8,306 nt of DNA from Methylibium sp031393925 (GTDB taxonomy: Bacteria > Pseudomonadota > Gammaproteobacteria > Burkholderiales > Burkholderiaceae_C), in assembly GCF_031393925.1 (NCBI RefSeq), contig NZ_JANMWL010000132.1:1-8306 (forward strand), written 5' to 3'. Made by a program: the position numbers and the translations under genes. The notes below the pieces were generated by a model, which saw only the letters and a list, made by a program, of their open reading frames with translations, was not told the origin of the DNA and searched no databases. Shown here in pieces: positions 5,269 through 8,306 of this stretch; the first letter of the stretch is position 1, and each line of letters begins with the position of its first letter.

Positions 5269-5946
5269 ATGCGATTGCTGGTGGTGGAAGACGAACCCAG
5301 GCTGGCTGCCTACCTCAAGAAAGGCCTGAGCGAGAACGGTCATGTGGTCGACGTGGCGCACGACGGCATCGACGGCCGCCATCTCGCACTCGAAGGCCGC
5401 TACGACCTGCTGGTGCTCGACGTGATGCTGCCCGGCGTGGACGGCTTCGGCGTCCTCCAGGCGCTGCGCCGCGAGGGCAAGGACACCCCCGTGCTCATGC
5501 TCACGGCGCGCGACAAGGTCGAAGACCGCGTGCGCGGCCTGCAGGGCGGTGCCGACGATTACCTGATCAAGCCGTTTTCCTTCTCCGAACTGTTGGCGCG
5601 CGTGCAGGCGCTGCTGCGCCGCGGCACGCGCACGCAGGAGAGCACCACGCTTGCGCTCGGCGAACTGGAGCTCGACCTGCTGCGCCGCCGCGCGCAACGC
5701 GCAGGCGAACGCCTGGACCTCACCGCCAAGGAGTTCACGCTGCTCACCTTGCTGCTGCAGCGCCACGGCCAGGTGCTCTCGCGCACGCTGCTGGCCGAGC
5801 TGGTGTGGGACATGAACTTCGACAGCGATACCAATGTGGTCGAGGTCGCCGTGCGACGCCTGCGCAGCAAGCTCGACGACCCCTACCCGAGCAAGCTGCT
5901 GCACACCGTGCGTGGCATGGGTTACGTGCTGGAGCAGCGCGCGTGA
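5269..5946 (+). CDS. Heavy-metal response regulator, OmpR/PhoB family (CopR/CusR-like)
   Basis: 225 residues, typical length. The receiver domain (1-~115) has the acidic pocket E7/D8, phospho-acceptor D51 (VLDVMLPG), T79 and K101 (IKPFSFSELLARV). The C-terminal winged helix (~125-223) shows LTAKEFTLLTLLLQRHGQVLS, the VWDMNFDSDTNVVEV recognition region and the VRGMGYVLE end. DMNFDSDTNVVEVAVRRLR is characteristic of the CopR/CusR/CzcR/SilR heavy-metal subgroup. ATG at 5269 follows GGAG with 7 nt between. Together with the kinase immediately downstream it should activate transcription when periplasmic copper is high. The adjacent oxidase and cupredoxin genes argue for copper, but subgroup members respond to copper, silver, zinc or cadmium, so the exact symbol cannot be fixed. 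A matching box upstream suggests autoregulation. Confidence 0.95.
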   Translation: MRLLVVEDEPRLAAYLKKGLSENGHVVDVAHDGIDGRHLALEGRYDLLVLDVMLPGVDGFGVLQALRREGKDTPVLMLTARDKVEDRVRGLQGGADDYLIKPFSFSELLARVQALLRRGTRTQESTTLALGELELDLLRRRAQRAGERLDLTAKEFTLLTLLLQRHGQVLSRTLLAELVWDMNFDSDTNVVEVAVRRLRSKLDDPYPSKLLHTVRGMGYVLEQRA

Positions 5947-7382
5947 TCGCGATGCCCCGCCGCACCCTGCTCGAGGGTGCACCGCGGGTGTCGATGCAGC
6001 GTTTGCTCGACCCGCGCTGCTCGATCGTCGCGCGGCTCACGCTCACGCTGGCGCTGATCGCGGTGGCGGTGTTCGCGGCCACCGGCGCACTGCTCTACTG
6101 GACGCTCGAGCGCGAGCTGATGCGCGTGGAGTTCGACGAGGTGCAGAACCGCATCGAACTCGTGCAACGCCTGCTGCAGGAAAGCGGCGAGGCCGGCGTC
6201 GACGACGAGTTCCGCCGCAAGCTCGACGACGTGATGGCCGGCCACGGCAACCTGCTGGTGTGGATCCATGCGCGCGATGGCCGGCTGCTGTTCGCAAGCG
6301 CTCCCGAGCCTGTTGGAAGCTTCGGCAGCACGGGCAGCAGCGAGGCGCCGTCGATGTTCACCTTGGCTGATGGCAGCACCACGGCCGGCTGCCGCGTGAC
6401 CATCAAGGAGCCCGGCATGGCCGAAGGTGCGAAGGTCACCGTCGCGCTCGGCGTCAGCATGCGCGGCCACGTGCTGGGCATGTACCGCAACACGGTGGCG
6501 TGGATCTGCGCGCTCGGTTTCCTGGCCACGGTGGTGCTTGCGGCCGTGGCCACGCGGCGTGGCTTTCGGCCGGTGCGCCGGCTTGCCGAGCAGGCGGCGC
6601 GCATCACGCCCGAGACGTTGTCGCTGCGCCTGCCGCCGGGCGGCGACGACCACGAACTGCAGGCGCTGGCGGCTTCGTTCAACGATGCGCTCGAGCGCCT
6701 GCAACAGTCGCACGCGCGGCTCGAAGCCTTCAACGCCGATGTGGCGCACGAACTGCGCACGCCGCTGGCCGCGCTGATCAGCGGCATCGAGGTCACGCTG
6801 GCGATGGAGCGGCCCAAGGCCGAGCTGGCGCAGTTGCACGCCACCAACCTGGAGCTGCTGCGCCGGCTCGGCGCGATCGTCGGCGACATGCTGTTTCTGG
6901 CGCGCGCCGACGTCGGCGAGCAAGCGGGCGACCGCGAGCAGGTCTCGCTCGCCGCCGAGGCGGGCAAGGTGATCGAGTACTACGACGGCTTGCTCGCCGA
7001 GGCCGGCGTATCCGTGGCGCTGCACGGCGACGCCCAGGTGCGCTGCAACCGGGGGCTGGTGCGGCGCGCGGTGTCGAACCTGCTGTCGAACGCGCTGAAG
7101 TATTCCAGTGGCACGCCGCCCGCACCCATCACCGTGGAGATCGGCCAGACCGAGCGCGAGGTCACCTTGAGCGTGCGCAACCACGGGCCCACGATCGCGC
7201 GGCGCGACCTGCCGCGCCTGTTCGACCGCTTCTACCGCGGCGAACCTTCGCGCAGCGCACGCGACGCGAGCCACGGCCTGGGCCTGGCCATCGTGCGCGC
7301 CATCGCCTCCATGCACGGCGGCAGCGTCGACGCGCGCTCCGACGATGGCATCACGGTGGTGGGTTTTCGGCTGGCGAAGTGA
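5943..7382 (+). CDS. Heavy-metal sensor histidine kinase (CopS/CusS-like)
   Basis: 479 residues from GTG at 5943, which overlaps the regulator stop (GTGA) and has GGAG 8 nt upstream; ATG at 5952 is the alternative but is too far from that site. Layout: first membrane segment about 30-54, periplasmic sensor about 56-182, second membrane segment about 184-204, HAMP linker about 205-257, H-box FNADVAHELRTPLAAL with phospho-His H269, N-box VSNLLSNALKYSS (N383), a CusS-type variant of the D-box (VRNHGPTI), F-box LPRLFDRFYRGEPSRSA and G-box HGLGLAIVRAI. NHGPTI in place of DxGxGI is usual in this kinase family (compare NPGTPI in CusS), so activity is expected. It senses periplasmic metal, likely Cu(I), and phosphorylates the response regulator. 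The sensor region contains a few His, Met and one Cys (C150), but I cannot assign metal ligands. Confidence 0.93.
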   Translation: MIAMPRRTLLEGAPRVSMQRLLDPRCSIVARLTLTLALIAVAVFAATGALLYWTLERELMRVEFDEVQNRIELVQRLLQESGEAGVDDEFRRKLDDVMAGHGNLLVWIHARDGRLLFASAPEPVGSFGSTGSSEAPSMFTLADGSTTAGCRVTIKEPGMAEGAKVTVALGVSMRGHVLGMYRNTVAWICALGFLATVVLAAVATRRGFRPVRRLAEQAARITPETLSLRLPPGGDDHELQALAASFNDALERLQQSHARLEAFNADVAHELRTPLAALISGIEVTLAMERPKAELAQLHATNLELLRRLGAIVGDMLFLARADVGEQAGDREQVSLAAEAGKVIEYYDGLLAEAGVSVALHGDAQVRCNRGLVRRAVSNLLSNALKYSSGTPPAPITVEIGQTEREVTLSVRNHGPTIARRDLPRLFDRFYRGEPSRSARDASHGLGLAIVRAIASMHGGSVDARSDDGITVVGFRLAK

Positions 7383-7754
7383 CGGCGGCCGAGCTGGCGT
7401 CTCAACCGTCGCATCCGGCATCGCTCGTGCCAGCGCGAGCCGCCAGGAAGGCGCCTCAGCCAGCAGCCTCGACAGAGTCCGGTAAAGCCGCTCAGGCAAT
7501 ACCGGCTTGTGCAGCAGGTCGACCTCGACCAGGCATCGACGCACTCGCCAGGGCCACTGACACCGCGCGTAGCAGGCCAACAGCACACGGCGCGGCAGCT
7601 GCACGAATGGCCTGAGGCGGGCGCAGCGGGCCGCCGATCATCGGTGACCCCAGACTCTCACGGTCACTGCGGTGCGAGGCTCTGCGGGGGTCGTGCGCAA
7701 GGCACGCAGCTTGCTCGGCAAGCGAATCAAGCATCGCAGCGAAGGAAGCCCGCC
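7383..7754. other. Gene-free stretch between kinase and Pro-rich protein gene
   Basis: 372 nt with no plus-strand gene and no ribosome-binding site with a plausible short ORF. The minus strand carries a possible receiver-domain relic (listed separately). No clear intrinsic terminator follows the kinase stop; the best inverted repeat (GACGG at 7381-7385 with CCGTC at 7406-7410) has a 20-nt loop and is weak. The promoter of the 7755 gene would be in the last part, but I see no clear elements. Confidence 0.5.
7452..7541 (-). pseudogene. Possible relic of a receiver-domain (hybrid kinase/response regulator) gene
   Basis: Read on the minus strand, 7452-7517 gives LLHKPVLPERLYRTLSRLLA. This matches the end of a CheY-like receiver domain: the conserved Lys-Pro after beta-strand 5 followed by the amphipathic last helix (KPVxPxxLxxxLxxLL). 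Upstream of it (about 7518-7604) the same frame gives unconvincing Cys/Trp/Arg-rich sequence, and no Asp-bearing half of the domain is visible. Downstream the frame passes into the antisense of the kinase gene. Because the stretch is outside the kinase gene, the match is not a shadow of it. It could be a decayed C-terminal fragment or chance. Confidence 0.3.
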
Positions 7755-8300
7755 ATGAGACTCTGCATTCATCATTCGACCGCCGCCGCACTGTTGGTCG
7801 TGTCAGCCGCGGTCATTGCACAAACGTCGACGGGCACCGGCACCGACACCGGCGCGGTCGGCACGCGAGCCACGCCCGCCGCCACTCGGATGCAAGCGCC
7901 CGCAGCGCTGCCGCCGCCTGCGACCTTGTCGCCGCCTGCAGTGACGCCGACGCCACCCGTGACGCCTCCGCCCAGCGGCTCGCCGGCCGTGGGGGGCGCA
8001 ATGAACGAACCCACGCCGACGCTGCAGGGCGGCTCTCCGGTCGACAACATCACCACCTGCACCGGCCTGGTCAGCGCGCTGGCTCGCCAGGAGTGCCTGC
8101 GCCAGCAAGCGTCGATGGCGGGGGCCGGTGATCGGCCTGCAGCTGCCGGCGCGCTTGACGCCAGCACCAATGTCGACATAAGCCCGGGCTCCAACAGCCC
8201 GGGTTCGCGTGACATGTCGCCCGGCGCGACCCGCCCCGGTGTACCCGCCACGGTGCTGCCGAACGCGACCGGCGCCGTCCCCGCGCCCGTGGCCCGCTAG
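7755..8300 (+). CDS. Exported Pro-rich low-complexity protein of unknown function
   Basis: 181 residues from ATG at 7755, chosen because AAGGAAG lies just upstream (7742-7748) and the next residues form a signal peptide (1-22, ending VIA|QT). The frame is open further upstream to 7509, but that part is not coding-like. After the signal come Thr/Gly repeats (STGTGTDTG), a Pro-rich stretch (about 49-77, PPPATLSPPAVTPTPPVTPP), a short ordered-looking segment (about 94-120) with two cysteines (C102, C114) in NITTCTGLVSALARQECLRQQ-like context (possible disulfide), and a Ser/Pro/Gly tail with SPGSNSPGS and MSPGATRPG repeats. I do not recognise a family. It is probably periplasmic or surface-linked and mostly disordered. 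It lies 372 nt after the kinase, so it is probably a separate transcription unit; no link to copper is visible in the sequence. Confidence 0.75.
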   Translation: MRLCIHHSTAAALLVVSAAVIAQTSTGTGTDTGAVGTRATPAATRMQAPAALPPPATLSPPAVTPTPPVTPPPSGSPAVGGAMNEPTPTLQGGSPVDNITTCTGLVSALARQECLRQQASMAGAGDRPAAAGALDASTNVDISPGSNSPGSRDMSPGATRPGVPATVLPNATGAVPAPVAR

Positions 8301-8306
8301 CCCTGC

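Noticed and set aside
5805..5942. Upstream extension of the kinase frame to an ATG at 5805
   Set aside because: It would overlap 140 nt of the response-regulator gene and add Arg/Ala-rich sequence with no family match; GTG at 5943 has a well-spaced GGAG.
5245..7604. Minus-strand open frames opposite the two-component genes (5245-5982 and 5922-7604)
   Set aside because: The plus strand encodes clear receiver, winged-helix and kinase motifs there; the antisense frames are low-complexity shadows. Only the part beyond 7383 was kept as a possible relic.
7509..7754. Upstream extension of the Pro-rich protein frame to 7509
   Set aside because: ATG at 7755 has a ribosome-binding site and starts a signal peptide; the upstream part is Arg/His/Gln-rich and does not look coded.
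8181..8204. Repeated AGCCCGGG palindromes
   Set aside because: They encode the SPGSNSPGS repeat of the Pro-rich protein; codon repetition explains them.
1..8306. tRNA, rRNA, CRISPR array, insertion-sequence ends
   Set aside because: I looked for cloverleaf patterns, spaced direct repeats and terminal inverted repeats with transposase frames and saw none.

Overview
This GC-rich window fits a Burkholderiales-type betaproteobacterium. The clues are a DUF4148-family exported protein, a CopR/CusR-type two-component system and a periplasmic copper module of the sort common in that order. The assignment is an inference from gene content; there is no rRNA or other taxonomic marker here.

Minus strand, 4430 down to 1: a five-gene set that reads as one copper-handling operon. 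In order of transcription it holds a His/Cys-rich exported protein resembling CopL/DUF2946 (3987-4430), a small exported protein of unknown function with a Gly-His/Met tail (3498-3875), a TolC/CusC-type outer-membrane efflux lipoprotein (2039-3487), a Tat-exported two-domain multicopper oxidase with a Met-rich C-terminal extension (588-2021), and a type 1 copper cupredoxin that runs off the left edge (1-547). Spacing between the last four genes is 10, 17 and 40 nt, and the TolC ribosome-binding site overlaps the stop codon of the gene before it. A 111-nt gap with a hairpin separates the first gene from the rest. No inner-membrane RND pump or adaptor (CusA/CusB-like) lies in the window; if present it would be beyond the left edge.

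Minus strand, 4605-5105: a separate exported DUF4148-like protein built from 129-bp (43-residue) tandem repeats, followed by a hairpin that may end its transcript.

Middle, 5106-5268: a divergent regulatory region. It carries a close match (9 of 10 positions) to the TTACA-N4-TGTAA box of heavy-metal OmpR-type regulators, directly next to a perfect GC-rich inverted repeat.

Plus strand, 5269-7382: response regulator and sensor kinase with a 4-nt GTGA overlap, a CopRS/CusRS-like pair that probably controls the neighbouring genes. From 7383 to 7754 there is no intact gene, but the minus strand of this stretch reads like the tail of a receiver domain and may be a gene relic. At 7755-8300 a Pro-rich exported protein of unknown function closes the window.

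Working model (inference): copper sensed by the kinase activates the regulator. The regulator induces periplasmic detoxification, with Cu(I) oxidised by the multicopper oxidase, copper bound by the cupredoxin and His/Met-rich proteins, and copper exported through the TolC-type channel.
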